DNA from: Myxococcales bacterium
Lineage (GTDB): Bacteria > Myxococcota_A > UBA796 > GCA-2862545
DNA length: 64,000 nt
Assembly (NCBI GenBank): GCA_019634415.1
Contig: JAHQVJ010000245.1
Location: 1 to 64,000 of the forward strand
Reading direction: 5' to 3'
The position numbers were made by a program, and so were the translations under genes. Within the stretch, counting starts at the first letter, position 1. Each line of letters opens with the position of its first letter. Positions 45,946 through 56,204 of this stretch are shown here, piece after piece. A model generated the notes under the pieces. The model saw nothing but the letters and a program-made list of their open reading frames with translations. It searched no databases and had not been told where the DNA came from.

Positions 45946-48005
45946 GGCACTCGATGCTGCTGCTGGGAGCAGCCTTCGGGCTGCTCTGGGCTCCGTCTTC
46001 GGCGTTTGCTCAGGTGGCTGGCGTGTTGGGCTCCACCGACAACCTCGGTGCCAACAACGCCATCCGTGAGCAGCTGCTGTGCACGGGGGAGTTCACCGAG
46101 GTGGAGTTCATCGACCTGCGGTCGATGGTGCCCACGCTGGCGGACCTCCAGCAGCATCACGCGGTCATCGTCTTCTCCGACGTGCGACCGCTCGATCCGA
46201 CGGCCCTGGGAGATCGCCTCGCCGAGTATCTCGAGCTCGGCGGTGGCGTGGTCCTGGCCACCGGATCCTACTCCGACGACACCGGCGTGGCCGGGCGGCT
46301 GGCAGTCGAGGGGCGCGTGCCCATCGAGCGTGGGCCGGTGGTGGCGGCGGGTGGCAACCTGTCGATCGCAGCCACCCCCGAGCACGCTTGGCTGCCTGGT
46401 GTGGCGGGCCACTTCACCACCAACGGCGTCAACGTCTTCGACGGGGGCACCGGGAGCTACCAGGTGGCCAGCGACGCCGTCGCTGGTGCCACCGTCACCG
46501 CACGGTGGAGCAACGACGTGCCCGCCATCGTGCTCGGCGAGATCGTCGACCCCACCGTGGGTCGCATCGCCGTGACCAACCTCTACCCACCTCCGTCCAA
46601 CGTCGACCCCACCAGCTGGGACGTCGCCACGGACGGAGGGCGCTTGATGGCCAACGCCCTGCTGTGGGCCATGAAGTACCAGCGCCCAGCGTCCACCTGC
46701 ACCAACGTGTGGGTCACCCAGGACCTGGACTGCGACACCATCGACGTGGCGGACGAGCGCTTCATCGATCTGTCGGATCCGGAGTGTGCCGACAACATCG
46801 ATCCCGAGACGGGACAACCCTACGACAACGCGGACTACTACCTCGACTACGGCTCCTTCGGCTGCACGATCCCCGTGTTCGACCTCGACGAGGACGGCGA
46901 TCTGCTCGGCGGCACCACGGAGCCCATCGAGGTGGTCAACGACGACGACGTGGTGGTGCTGTCGTTCCTGCTCGACTGCGACAACTGTCCCGAGGACTAC
47001 AACCCCGACCAGTCCGATCTCGACTGCGACGGCGTGGGCGACATCTGCGACTCGTGTCTGTACGTCCCCGACGACGGCACGAACTCCGACAACGACTGCT
47101 TCGCAGACGCCTGCGACAACTGCCCCGAGCAGGACAACCCCGCGCAGCGCGACGAAGACCTCGACCAAATCGGGGATGCCTGCGACAACTGCGTGGTGGT
47201 GTTCAACCCCAGCCAGCTCGACAGTGACAACGACTTCTGGGGCGACGACTGCGACATCTGCCCGTTCGTGGCCAACCCCTTCCAGGAAGACGACGACGAA
47301 GACGAGGTCGGCAGCTTCTGCGACAACTGCCCCTTCGTGTTCAACCCCGACCAGGCCGACTCCGACGGCGACGGGATCGGGGACGTCTGTGACCTGTGCC
47401 CCGACGAGCCCTCCGCCATCGACGAGCCCGACGCGGACGGCGACGGGGTGGGGGACCTGTGCGACAACTGTCCCACCGCTTTCAACGCCGAGCAGACCGA
47501 CATCGACATCGATGGCCTGGGTGATGTCTGCGACAACTGCCCGGCGTTCACGAATCGCGAGCAGGAAGACGAGGACGAGGACGGCATTGGTGACGTCTGC
47601 GATCTGTGCCCCGTGGACCCCGACTCCGACCAGGCCGACGCCGATGGCGACGGTCGTGGCGACGTCTGCGACACCTGCCCCGACGACTTCGACGAGGACT
47701 TCGCGGATCGCGACGGCGACGGGATCACCGATGTGTGTGACCTCTGCCTGTTCGTGGCCTCCGAGGAGAATGACGACGGCGACGGCGACGGCGTGGGAGA
47801 CGCCTGCGACAACTGTCCCGAAGATCCCAATCCCGACCAGGCCGACTTCGATCGCGACGGCGACGGAGATGCCTGCGACAACTTGATTCTACGAGGCGGC
47901 GGTGAGGTCACCAAGGGATGCACCACGGTGCCCCCCGGACACAGCCTCCCCCTGCTGCTGCCTTTACTGCTGTTGGTTCGCCCGAGAAGTGGAGACCGCT
48001 CATGA
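45942..48005 (+). CDS. ThuA-like + 13 TSP3-type repeats + Cys-helix-Arg tail (paralog 2)
   Basis: 687 residues from GTG 45942 with GGAGG upstream; an ATG at 45954 is possible. Signal peptide ends SSAFAQ. The ThuA-like domain reads [17 protein letters not shown] ... [38 protein letters not shown], closing with [10 protein letters not shown]...[16 protein letters not shown]. The pre-repeat module has [13 protein letters not shown] and [15 protein letters not shown]. Thirteen CDxC units follow, unit 12 being CDLCLF, and a cap [10 protein letters not shown]. The tail is [11 protein letters not shown] plus a Leu-rich helix and RPRSG, less basic than the others. Its stop overlaps the next start (ATGA). 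Confidence 0.85.
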   Translation: MRHSMLLLGAAFGLLWAPSSAFAQVAGVLGSTDNLGANNAIREQLLCTGEFTEVEFIDLRSMVPTLADLQQHHAVIVFSDVRPLDPTALGDRLAEYLELGGGVVLATGSYSDDTGVAGRLAVEGRVPIERGPVVAAGGNLSIAATPEHAWLPGVAGHFTTNGVNVFDGGTGSYQVASDAVAGATVTARWSNDVPAIVLGEIVDPTVGRIAVTNLYPPPSNVDPTSWDVATDGGRLMANALLWAMKYQRPASTCTNVWVTQDLDCDTIDVADERFIDLSDPECADNIDPETGQPYDNADYYLDYGSFGCTIPVFDLDEDGDLLGGTTEPIEVVNDDDVVVLSFLLDCDNCPEDYNPDQSDLDCDGVGDICDSCLYVPDDGTNSDNDCFADACDNCPEQDNPAQRDEDLDQIGDACDNCVVVFNPSQLDSDNDFWGDDCDICPFVANPFQEDDDEDEVGSFCDNCPFVFNPDQADSDGDGIGDVCDLCPDEPSAIDEPDADGDGVGDLCDNCPTAFNAEQTDIDIDGLGDVCDNCPAFTNREQEDEDEDGIGDVCDLCPVDPDSDQADADGDGRGDVCDTCPDDFDEDFADRDGDGITDVCDLCLFVASEENDDGDGDGVGDACDNCPEDPNPDQADFDRDGDGDACDNLILRGGGEVTKGCTTVPPGHSLPLLLPLLLLVRPRSGDRS

Positions 48006-50434
48006 GACTCGCAACCCCAACCCTGCTAGCGATGGCGGTCGCCGTCGTGCCAGGAACTGCCCTGGGCCAGACCATCATGGACGGCACCAATGTGGCCATC
48101 CTGGGCGCGGCCACCGATCCGTCGTTCAACGTCGACATCCGCGATCAGCTGATGTGCGCCTCGCGCGGCCTCGGTCCCTACGTGATCGACGCCAACCTGC
48201 CGCGGCCAGCCTACGAGATCGCGCGTATCGACATCTTCGACGTGGCGTCGGAGATCCCCGAGCCCGAGGATCTCGCGATCCACGACACCCTGCTCGTGTG
48301 GAACAACACTGCCTTCGCCAACACGGACGCTCTGGGTGACGTCGTCGCCGACGCGCTGGAGGCTGGAAAGGGCGTGGTCCTCGCGGGGAACGCGCTCGAC
48401 TCCAACCTGGGGCTGTCCGGCCGCTTCTGGAGCCAGAACATGGCTCCGGTGACGGACTACGGCACCGCCACCAGCCCCGGCGGCAACCTCACCGTCGTGG
48501 CCGTGGAGCGCGAGGACGAGTGGCTGGTGGGACCCACCACGGGCCACATCACCGACTACGGTGTGCGCTTCGTCAGCGGTGGCGCCTCGAGCTTCCACGT
48601 CTCGGGGCTTCGCGCCCTGGCCCGACCCCAGGCGCGCCTGGTGCACCAGTGGTCCAACGGGGAGCCCGCCACCTACCTGCTCGAGCCGGCACAGCCTGGT
48701 GAGGGCCGCGTGGCCATCTTCAACATGAACCCGGTGTCCACGGATGCGGACGGCGCTGGCTGGGTCATGGACACCGACGCAGGCAAGTTGCTGGCCAACA
48801 CGCTGCTGTGGACGGACGACTACTCCCGCCACATCGGGATGTGCTGGCAGGTCGGCCTCATGGGTCCCGAGCCGCAGATCATCAACCCCACCGTGCTCGG
48901 CACGGACTACGCCAACTCGGGCGACTTCGCGCCGCCGGCGACGCTGGTGTTGTGTCGTGAGGTGTCGGACTGTCCACCCGGCAACCAGGTCACCTGTGAG
49001 TTCCAGGAGAACCTGACGGTCTTCCAGGACCTGAACTGCAACGGCATCGATGTGTTCGACGAGGAGATCTTCGATCCCAACATCGATCCGGACTGCCTCA
49101 ACAACACCGATCCGGTGACGTTAGAGCCCTACGACAACACCGACTACTACTACGACTTCTTCCGGTTCGTCTGCGAGTACCCCACCGACGGCAACGACGC
49201 GGACTTCGACCTGCTGTCGCAGGGCCAGATCACGATCCAGCTGCCGGACGATCCCACCGTGTGGGAGACGGTCCAGCTCAGCTGCGACAACTGCCCGGGC
49301 TACTACAACCCGAACCAGTACGACTGGGACTTCGACGGCGCGGGCGACCTGTGCGACACCTGCCCCTTCGTGCCGCAGGTGATGAACCCCGGTGACCGCG
49401 ACAGCGACTGCCTGGGCGATCTGTGCGACAACTGCCAGGAGGTCGCGAACCCCGATCAGTACGACAACGACCTGGACGGCTTCGGCAACGCCTGCGACAA
49501 CTGCGTGGACGTGTTCAACCCCGAGCTCAACGCCCAGCGTGAGCAGTTCGACGTGGACGGCGACGGCTGGGGCGATGCCTGCGACAACTGCCTGATCCGC
49601 GACGTCGACGACGACGGCCAGAACGAGTCGCCCTACGACTGGCTCAACGATGAGAAGTCCCCCTTCTACTTGGGTGGCAACCCCGTGATCGACACCGCCC
49701 AGGTGGACCAGCTCGACTCCGACGGCGACGGCTGGGGCGATGCCTGCGACGTGTGCCCCGACGTCTTCAACCCGCAGCAGGGTGACCGCGACCTCGACGG
49801 CGTGGGCAACCGGTGCGACAACTGCCCCGGGATCCCGGTCAACGATCGCACCGACCAGGACGAGGACGGACTGGGCGATGCTTGCGACAACTGCGCCACC
49901 GTCAGCAACGTGGACCAGTTCGACGCGGACCTCGACGGCATCGGCGATGCCTGCGACAACTGCCTGACGCGCTCCAACGAGACGCAGACCGACGCCGACA
50001 GCGATGGCCTGGGCGACGCCTGCGACAACTGCCGCCAGGTGGCCAACCCCGCCCAGGGCGACGCCGACCGCGACGGTATCGGCGACGAGTGCGACAACTG
50101 CCCCTTCGTCCGCAACGAGGACCAAGAGGACCGCGACGGCGACGGCTTCGGCGACGATTGTGACCTGTGCCTGTTCGAGGCCACGGCCACCAACGTCGAC
50201 ACCGACAACGACGGTCTGGGCGACGACTGCGACAACTGCCCACAGGTGGCGAACTTCGACCAGGCGGACGACGACGGCGACGGTCAGGGCAACACCTGCG
50301 ACGTCTTCGGTCTGCGGGGCGGTGGTGAGGTCCGGCCCGAGGACTTCGGCTGCCGCACCTCGCCCTCACAGGGTGCACCAGTGCTGGCCCTGCTGGCCCT
50401 GGGACTGCTCGCGCGGCGTCGTTCGCAGGGTTGA
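48002..50434 (+). CDS. ThuA-like + 13 TSP3-type repeats + Cys-helix-Arg tail (paralog 3)
   Basis: 810 residues, the longest of the four. Signal peptide ends GTALGQ. The ThuA-like domain has VAILGAATDPSFNVDIRDQLMC, DTLLVWNNTAFANTDALGDVVADALEAGKGVVLAG and GKLLANTLLWTDDY. An extra Cys-containing segment (CWQVGLMGPEPQ..., CREVSDCPPGN) precedes the QDLNCNGIDVFDE module. There are 13 CDxC units, one stretched by about 50 residues (NESPYDWLNDEKSPFYLGG), with cap CDVFGLRGGG and tail FGCRTSPSQG, helix, RRRSQG. A hairpin at 50480-50511 follows. Confidence 0.85.
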   Translation: MRLATPTLLAMAVAVVPGTALGQTIMDGTNVAILGAATDPSFNVDIRDQLMCASRGLGPYVIDANLPRPAYEIARIDIFDVASEIPEPEDLAIHDTLLVWNNTAFANTDALGDVVADALEAGKGVVLAGNALDSNLGLSGRFWSQNMAPVTDYGTATSPGGNLTVVAVEREDEWLVGPTTGHITDYGVRFVSGGASSFHVSGLRALARPQARLVHQWSNGEPATYLLEPAQPGEGRVAIFNMNPVSTDADGAGWVMDTDAGKLLANTLLWTDDYSRHIGMCWQVGLMGPEPQIINPTVLGTDYANSGDFAPPATLVLCREVSDCPPGNQVTCEFQENLTVFQDLNCNGIDVFDEEIFDPNIDPDCLNNTDPVTLEPYDNTDYYYDFFRFVCEYPTDGNDADFDLLSQGQITIQLPDDPTVWETVQLSCDNCPGYYNPNQYDWDFDGAGDLCDTCPFVPQVMNPGDRDSDCLGDLCDNCQEVANPDQYDNDLDGFGNACDNCVDVFNPELNAQREQFDVDGDGWGDACDNCLIRDVDDDGQNESPYDWLNDEKSPFYLGGNPVIDTAQVDQLDSDGDGWGDACDVCPDVFNPQQGDRDLDGVGNRCDNCPGIPVNDRTDQDEDGLGDACDNCATVSNVDQFDADLDGIGDACDNCLTRSNETQTDADSDGLGDACDNCRQVANPAQGDADRDGIGDECDNCPFVRNEDQEDRDGDGFGDDCDLCLFEATATNVDTDNDGLGDDCDNCPQVANFDQADDDGDGQGNTCDVFGLRGGGEVRPEDFGCRTSPSQGAPVLALLALGLLARRRSQG

Positions 50435-50479
50435 TCGCCTTGGCGCCCGCATCGCGGCGGGCGTTGTAACGATGCAGTA

Positions 50480-50511
50480 GGGCTCGGTTCATCGATCAGA
50501 TGACCGAGCCC
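50480..50511 (+). terminator. Hairpin between paralogs 3 and 4
   Basis: GGGCTCGG (50480-50487) pairs with CCGAGCCC (50504-50511), with a small internal extension (TTCAT/ATGA). It lies in the 121-bp gap after paralog 3, so the fourth paralog is likely to have its own promoter in the downstream AT-rich stretch (TTGTGCATATTGGTATGG near 50513-50530). Confidence 0.6.
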
Positions 50512-50555
50512 TTGTGCATATTGGTATGGTGCCTGCAAATGTCGGGAGCGACCAG

Positions 50556-52733
50556 ATGGTGAAGGCCGGGAGCACGAGCCTCCTCGTCATGGGAATGACC
50601 ATGTCCTCGGCAGCCTTCGCGCAGCCCTACCAGGTGGCCATCCTGGGAGCGGTGTCGGGTGCGGACTACAACGAGGACGTCCGCGACAAGATCATGTGTG
50701 CAGGCAGAGGACTGGGAGCGGTCAGCCCCCTCTTTCCGAGGGTGGCCTACGAGATCGAGCGCATCGACGTGTTCGATGTGTCCGCCACCACCCCCACAGC
50801 AGCGGATCTGAGCGCCTACGACGCGTTGTTGATCTACAACGACGTGGCGTTCGCCGATCCGGTGGCCTTGGGTGATGCTGCCACCACCTTTGTGGAGGGA
50901 GGCGGTGGACTGGTGGTGGCCGGGGGCGTCTTCGCGTCGGGCACCGACCTGCAGGGGCGGTACGACACCCAGGAGCTGTCGCCCTTCGACGGTCTGGGCA
51001 CCACTGCGAGCCCCGGTGGCAACCTGTCCATCGAGGTGAGTCAGGAGTCGGACACCTGGCGGGTGGGACCCGAGCGCGGTCACGTGATCTTCCATGGCTT
51101 CGACGACTTCGACGGCGGCACCGCCAGCAGCCAGGTGCAGGGGCTGACGGCCAAGGCTCAAGCGACCACGCTGGCGGTGTGGGACAACCTCGAGCCCGCT
51201 GTGGTGAGCCTGGAGTCCGGGGCCTCGGGAGCGGGTCGGGTGGTGGCGCTGAACTTCTTCCCGCCCTCGAGCGACGTGGCCGGCTCGTCCTGGGACACGT
51301 CGAGCGACGGCATGCGGCTGCTCAACGGGGCGCTGCGGTGGGTGTTGGACTTCCAGCTCGTGGCGAGCTGCGAGAACGAGAGCATCCGCCAGGATCTGAA
51401 CTGCAACAACATCGACGAGGTCGATGAGATCGACGTGGATCTGGCACTCGAGGAGTGCAAGGACAACACGGATCCCAACACGGGTCTGCCGTTCCCCAAC
51501 ACCGACTACTACTGGGGCTACTTCGACTGGGAGTGCGTCTTCCCCGTCGACATCTACGACAACGACGACGATCTGCTCGCCGACGGGCAGTTCCAGCTCA
51601 TCCCCCCGGGAGGCACGCTGCCCTGGGACACCATCGTGCTGGAGTGCGACAACTGCCCGGACAAGTTCAACCCCGTGCAGCTCGACTTCGGCTGTGACGA
51701 CGTGGGCGATCTGTGCGACGTCTGTCCCTGGGACGACGACGACGTGGGTGCTGCCGCCGGCGACTCGGACGGCGACTGCTTCGGTGATCCCTGCGACAAC
51801 TGTCCGGGCGTGGCGAACGCCGATCAGTACGACGACGATCAGGATCGGATCGGCAACAGCTGCGACAACTGCCCCGAGGTGGCCAATCCCACCCAGCCAG
51901 ACGTCGACAGCGACGGGGTGGGGGACGACTGCGACAACTGCTACCGCGCCCCCTTGCTCGCGCTGCTCGATCCGCCGGGCGAGGATCGCTCCAACCCCGA
52001 CCAGCTCGACACGGACGGCGATGGCTGGGGAGACGCCTGCGACAACTGCCCCGAGGTCTTCAACCCCGATCAGGCCGACGTGGATCAGGACTTCGCCGGA
52101 GACGCCTGCGACAACTGTCCCGACGTGCTGAGCGCCGACACCACCGACCAGGACGAGGACGGCTGGGGTGACGTGTGTGACAACTGCCCGCTGATCTCGA
52201 ACTCGGATCAGTTCGATCTCGACACCGACGGGCTCGGGGATGCGTGCGACAACTGCGTCATCTTCTTCAACGAGGAGCAGGAGGACGTGGACGAGGACGG
52301 GCGCGGGGACATGTGCGACAACTGCCTGACGTTGTTCAACCCCGATCAGGAGGATGCGGACATCGACGGGGTGGGGGACCTGTGCGACAACTGCCCCGTG
52401 CGGCGGAACTTCGATCAGACCGATCGCGACGGCGACGGCTTCGGGGATCCCTGTGACCTGTGCCTGACGGTCATGACGGACGAGAACCTCGACTTCGACG
52501 GCGACGGTGTGGGCGACGACTGCGACAACTGTCCCATCAACCTGAACGCCGATCAGGCCGACGCGGACGGTGACGGCCAGGGTGACGTCTGCGATCTGCT
52601 CGTCCTGCGCGGCGGTGGCGAGATCAAGCCTCCGTCGCGGGGGTGCAACACCGCCCCTGCGCCGTGGTCACTCCTCGGGTGGCCGCTCCTCGTGGGGCTG
52701 CTCCTCGAGCGCCGGCGACGGGTCCGCCTCTGA
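50556..52733 (+). CDS. ThuA-like + 13 TSP3-type repeats + Cys-helix-Arg tail (paralog 4)
   Basis: 725 residues from ATG 50556 with GGGAG 7 nt upstream. Signal peptide ends SSAAFAQ. The ThuA-like domain has VAILGAVSGADYNEDVRDKIMC, YDALLIYNDVAFADPVALGDAATTFVEGGGGLVVAGGVFASG and GMRLLNGALRWVLDF. Then QDLNCNNIDEVDE, NTDYYWGYFDWEC, 13 CDxC units (unit 12 CDLCLT), cap CDLLVLRGGG and tail RGCNTAPAPWS, helix, RRRRVRL. It is closest to paralog 3 in the N-terminal domain (shared DIRDQ/DVRDK and MC). Antisense overlap with the small ORF at 52668-52850. Confidence 0.85.
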   Translation: MVKAGSTSLLVMGMTMSSAAFAQPYQVAILGAVSGADYNEDVRDKIMCAGRGLGAVSPLFPRVAYEIERIDVFDVSATTPTAADLSAYDALLIYNDVAFADPVALGDAATTFVEGGGGLVVAGGVFASGTDLQGRYDTQELSPFDGLGTTASPGGNLSIEVSQESDTWRVGPERGHVIFHGFDDFDGGTASSQVQGLTAKAQATTLAVWDNLEPAVVSLESGASGAGRVVALNFFPPSSDVAGSSWDTSSDGMRLLNGALRWVLDFQLVASCENESIRQDLNCNNIDEVDEIDVDLALEECKDNTDPNTGLPFPNTDYYWGYFDWECVFPVDIYDNDDDLLADGQFQLIPPGGTLPWDTIVLECDNCPDKFNPVQLDFGCDDVGDLCDVCPWDDDDVGAAAGDSDGDCFGDPCDNCPGVANADQYDDDQDRIGNSCDNCPEVANPTQPDVDSDGVGDDCDNCYRAPLLALLDPPGEDRSNPDQLDTDGDGWGDACDNCPEVFNPDQADVDQDFAGDACDNCPDVLSADTTDQDEDGWGDVCDNCPLISNSDQFDLDTDGLGDACDNCVIFFNEEQEDVDEDGRGDMCDNCLTLFNPDQEDADIDGVGDLCDNCPVRRNFDQTDRDGDGFGDPCDLCLTVMTDENLDFDGDGVGDDCDNCPINLNADQADADGDGQGDVCDLLVLRGGGEIKPPSRGCNTAPAPWSLLGWPLLVGLLLERRRRVRL

Positions 52734-52850
52734 GGGCTCGTCGAGGGGGCGGGCTCCGGGCGCCCCGAGCACGCCGCGGATCAAGGCTGCGGCCAGGCCG
52801 ATCCCGAGCTCCACGAGGCGTGCCAGCCAGTCGGTGAACCACCGCAGCAT
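52668..52850 (-). CDS. Possible 60-residue protein with one hydrophobic helix
   Basis: The frame begins MLRWFTDWLARLVELGIGLAAALIRGVLGA, an amphipathic or transmembrane helix, then a Pro/Glu-rich tail. It starts 5 nt after the stop of the MORN-like lipoprotein on the same strand but overlaps paralog 4's 3' end by 66 nt in antisense, and the ribosome site is weak. It could be a coupled small membrane protein or a spurious frame. Confidence 0.35.
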   Translation of the reverse strand: MLRWFTDWLARLVELGIGLAAALIRGVLGAPGARPLDEPSEADPSPALEEQPHEERPPEE

Positions 52851-52854
52851 CGAC

Positions 52855-53436
52855 CTACAGCTCCCCCTGCTCCACGAGTCGACCGTCGCGGTAGATCCGG
52901 TAGCGTCGGGCGGCGCCGTCGGGGCCGTAGTCGTGCCAGCGGCCCGTGCGGGCACCGAGCACGAACTCGCCCTCGGTGCGCGTGGCGGACTCGGCGTCCC
53001 AGAACACCCAGGGCCCATGCTCCTTGCCGTCGACGTAGGAGCCCTCGGACGCGCGGTCTCCGCTGGGGTGGTAGGTCACCCACAGGCCCTCCTTGAGGCC
53101 GCGAGAGAAGCTGCCCTGGGCTTCGGGAGACCCCGTGGCGTACCAGTACAGCCAGGTGCCGTTGGGCTGTCCGGCGACGTAGGTGCCCTCCCAGCGACGC
53201 CGCTCGTTGCCGTGCCAGCTCATGGCGGGTCCCTCTCGGCGAGCTGCCGCCCCCGACGTGCGGATCTCACACCACACCTCCCCACCTGCCGGAGGCGCAA
53301 GGCCCGCGGGAAAGGTGCCCGGGGGGCAGGCGATGGCGGGAGTGGCTTGGCTCACCGCGCGATCGGGGGGGGTGTCGCGAGGGCAGCCCGAGCAGAGCAG
53401 GGTGGACATCACGACCAAAGCGGCCAGTTCGCGCAT
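52855..53436 (-). CDS. MORN-like repeat lipoprotein
   Basis: 193 residues. MRELAALVVMSTLLCSGCPRD is a lipoprotein signal (CSGC). A short Cys pair region (ACPPGTFPAG...VWCEI) precedes five toxin-antitoxin-YwqK/MORN-like repeats of type G-x-W-x-Y-x-x-G-x-x-E/G (for example NGTWLYWYATGSPEAQGSFSRG, EGLWVTYHPSGDRASEGSYVDG, HGPWVFWDAES, TGRWHDYGPDG). Such repeats form an open beta sheet; role unknown. It converges with paralog 4 and diverges from the amidohydrolases. Confidence 0.8.
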   Translation of the reverse strand: MRELAALVVMSTLLCSGCPRDTPPDRAVSQATPAIACPPGTFPAGLAPPAGGEVWCEIRTSGAAARREGPAMSWHGNERRRWEGTYVAGQPNGTWLYWYATGSPEAQGSFSRGLKEGLWVTYHPSGDRASEGSYVDGKEHGPWVFWDAESATRTEGEFVLGARTGRWHDYGPDGAARRYRIYRDGRLVEQGEL

Positions 53437-53508
53437 GTGCCCTCTCCCGAATCGGCCCGAGGATAACCGACCGGACCAAGGCTGGTAGGCTGCGCCGTCG
53501 GAGGACAC

Positions 53509-54917
<1,409 letters not shown>

Positions 54918-54921
<4 letters not shown>

Positions 54922-56198
54922 TGATCGGATGGCTGGTTCTGCAGGTGGGCACCGCCTGGGCGACGTGTTCGGTGATCAGCGGAGCCGAGGTCCACACCGC
55001 GGAGGGCCCGCAGAAGGGCCTGACGGTGGTGGTGAAGGACGATCGCATCGCGGCGACGGGTCGGGGCATCGAGGGGCTCCAGCTCGAGCTGAGCTCCCAG
55101 AAGGAGGTGGCGGGAGCCCGCTGGCAAGGCGAGGACTGCACCTTCGTGCAGGGTGCGGGGCAGCAGCTCACGGCAGGGTTCGTGGCCGTGCCCACGCAGA
55201 TGGGGTTGGTGGAGGTGGGGCTCGAGCCCGGCACTCGCCACGACAATCCCGAGACCGACGATCCCATCCGGGCGTCGTTGGCGGTGGCCGATGCGTACGA
55301 TCCGCGCTCCAGCCTGATCGCCGTGAACCGCATGGAGGGGATCACCACGGCGTTGGCGGCGCCGGGTGGCGCGTTCGTGGCGGGGCAGGCGGCTCTGGTG
55401 CGGCTGTCGGGTGACACCCAGGACGAGGCGGTGCTCTTCGAGGACGCCGCGATGATGGTGAACCTGCCCTCGTCGTCCTTTGCCGAGGGGCTGCGACAGC
55501 TCCGGGAGCTGGTGGACGAGGTGGATGCCTGGCGGCGCAACAAGGCCCTGTACGATCGCGGACGTCCGGGGATCCATGGGCTGTCCCGTATGGATCTGGA
55601 GGCGCTGCTTCCGGCGGTCCGTGGCCAGCAGCCGGTGGTGATCCGCGCAGATCGGGCGTCGCAGATCGAGGCGCTGCTCCGGCTGCAGCGCGACACCGGC
55701 ATGCGGCTGGTGATCGCGGGTGCCGCCGAGGGATGGCGGGTCGCCGATGCGCTGGCCGCGGCGAGCGTGCCGGTGATCATCGATCCGCTGGTGTACGGGC
55801 CGGGAGGCTTCGACCAGCGGGCGGGTCGCGCCGACAACGGCGCACTGCTGATGGAAGCGGGCGTGAGCGTGATCCTCACCACAAACTCCACCCACAACGC
55901 TCGCACCTTGCGGCAGGCCGCAGGCAACGCGGTGCGTGGGGGCATGGACCACGCCGACGCCCTCGACGCCATCAGCCGGATCCCGGCCGAGGTGTTCGGG
56001 CTGCGCGGAGCCGGTCAGATCGCCGTGGGGGCGCCCGCCGATCTGGTGCTGTGGAGCGGAGACCCGCTGGAGGTCACGACCTCGGCGCGAGGCCTGTGGA
56101 TCGGCGGCGAGGCCATCGAGCTGTCGAGCCGACAGCGCAAGCTGGCGGAGCGCTATCTCACGCTTCCCGCCACGCCCGCGCCGCTGCCCGTGGAGTAG
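54918..56198 (+). CDS. Amidohydrolase-like protein without the HxH metal motif
   Basis: 426 residues, translationally coupled (ATGA) to the amidohydrolase. A short signal (MMIGWLVLQVGTAWAT) precedes a degenerate amidohydrolase fold: cap strand LTVVVKDDRIAATG, then LTAGFVAVPTQMGLVEVGL where an active enzyme has PGxIDxHxH, a barrel ending in a C-terminal cap GAGQIAVGAPADLVLWSGDPLEVTT. The two metal His are absent (VPTQMG). Later Asp/His candidates (MDHADALDAI) remain. Likely a non-catalytic partner or an enzyme with a different mechanism. Confidence 0.8.
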
Positions 56199-56204
56199 GG
56201 CCCC

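Noticed and set aside
44850-52620. Long alternative-frame readings through the TSP3 repeats on both strands
   Set aside because: They are shadows of Asp/Cys-rich codons (GAC, TGC) and have no start signals or families.
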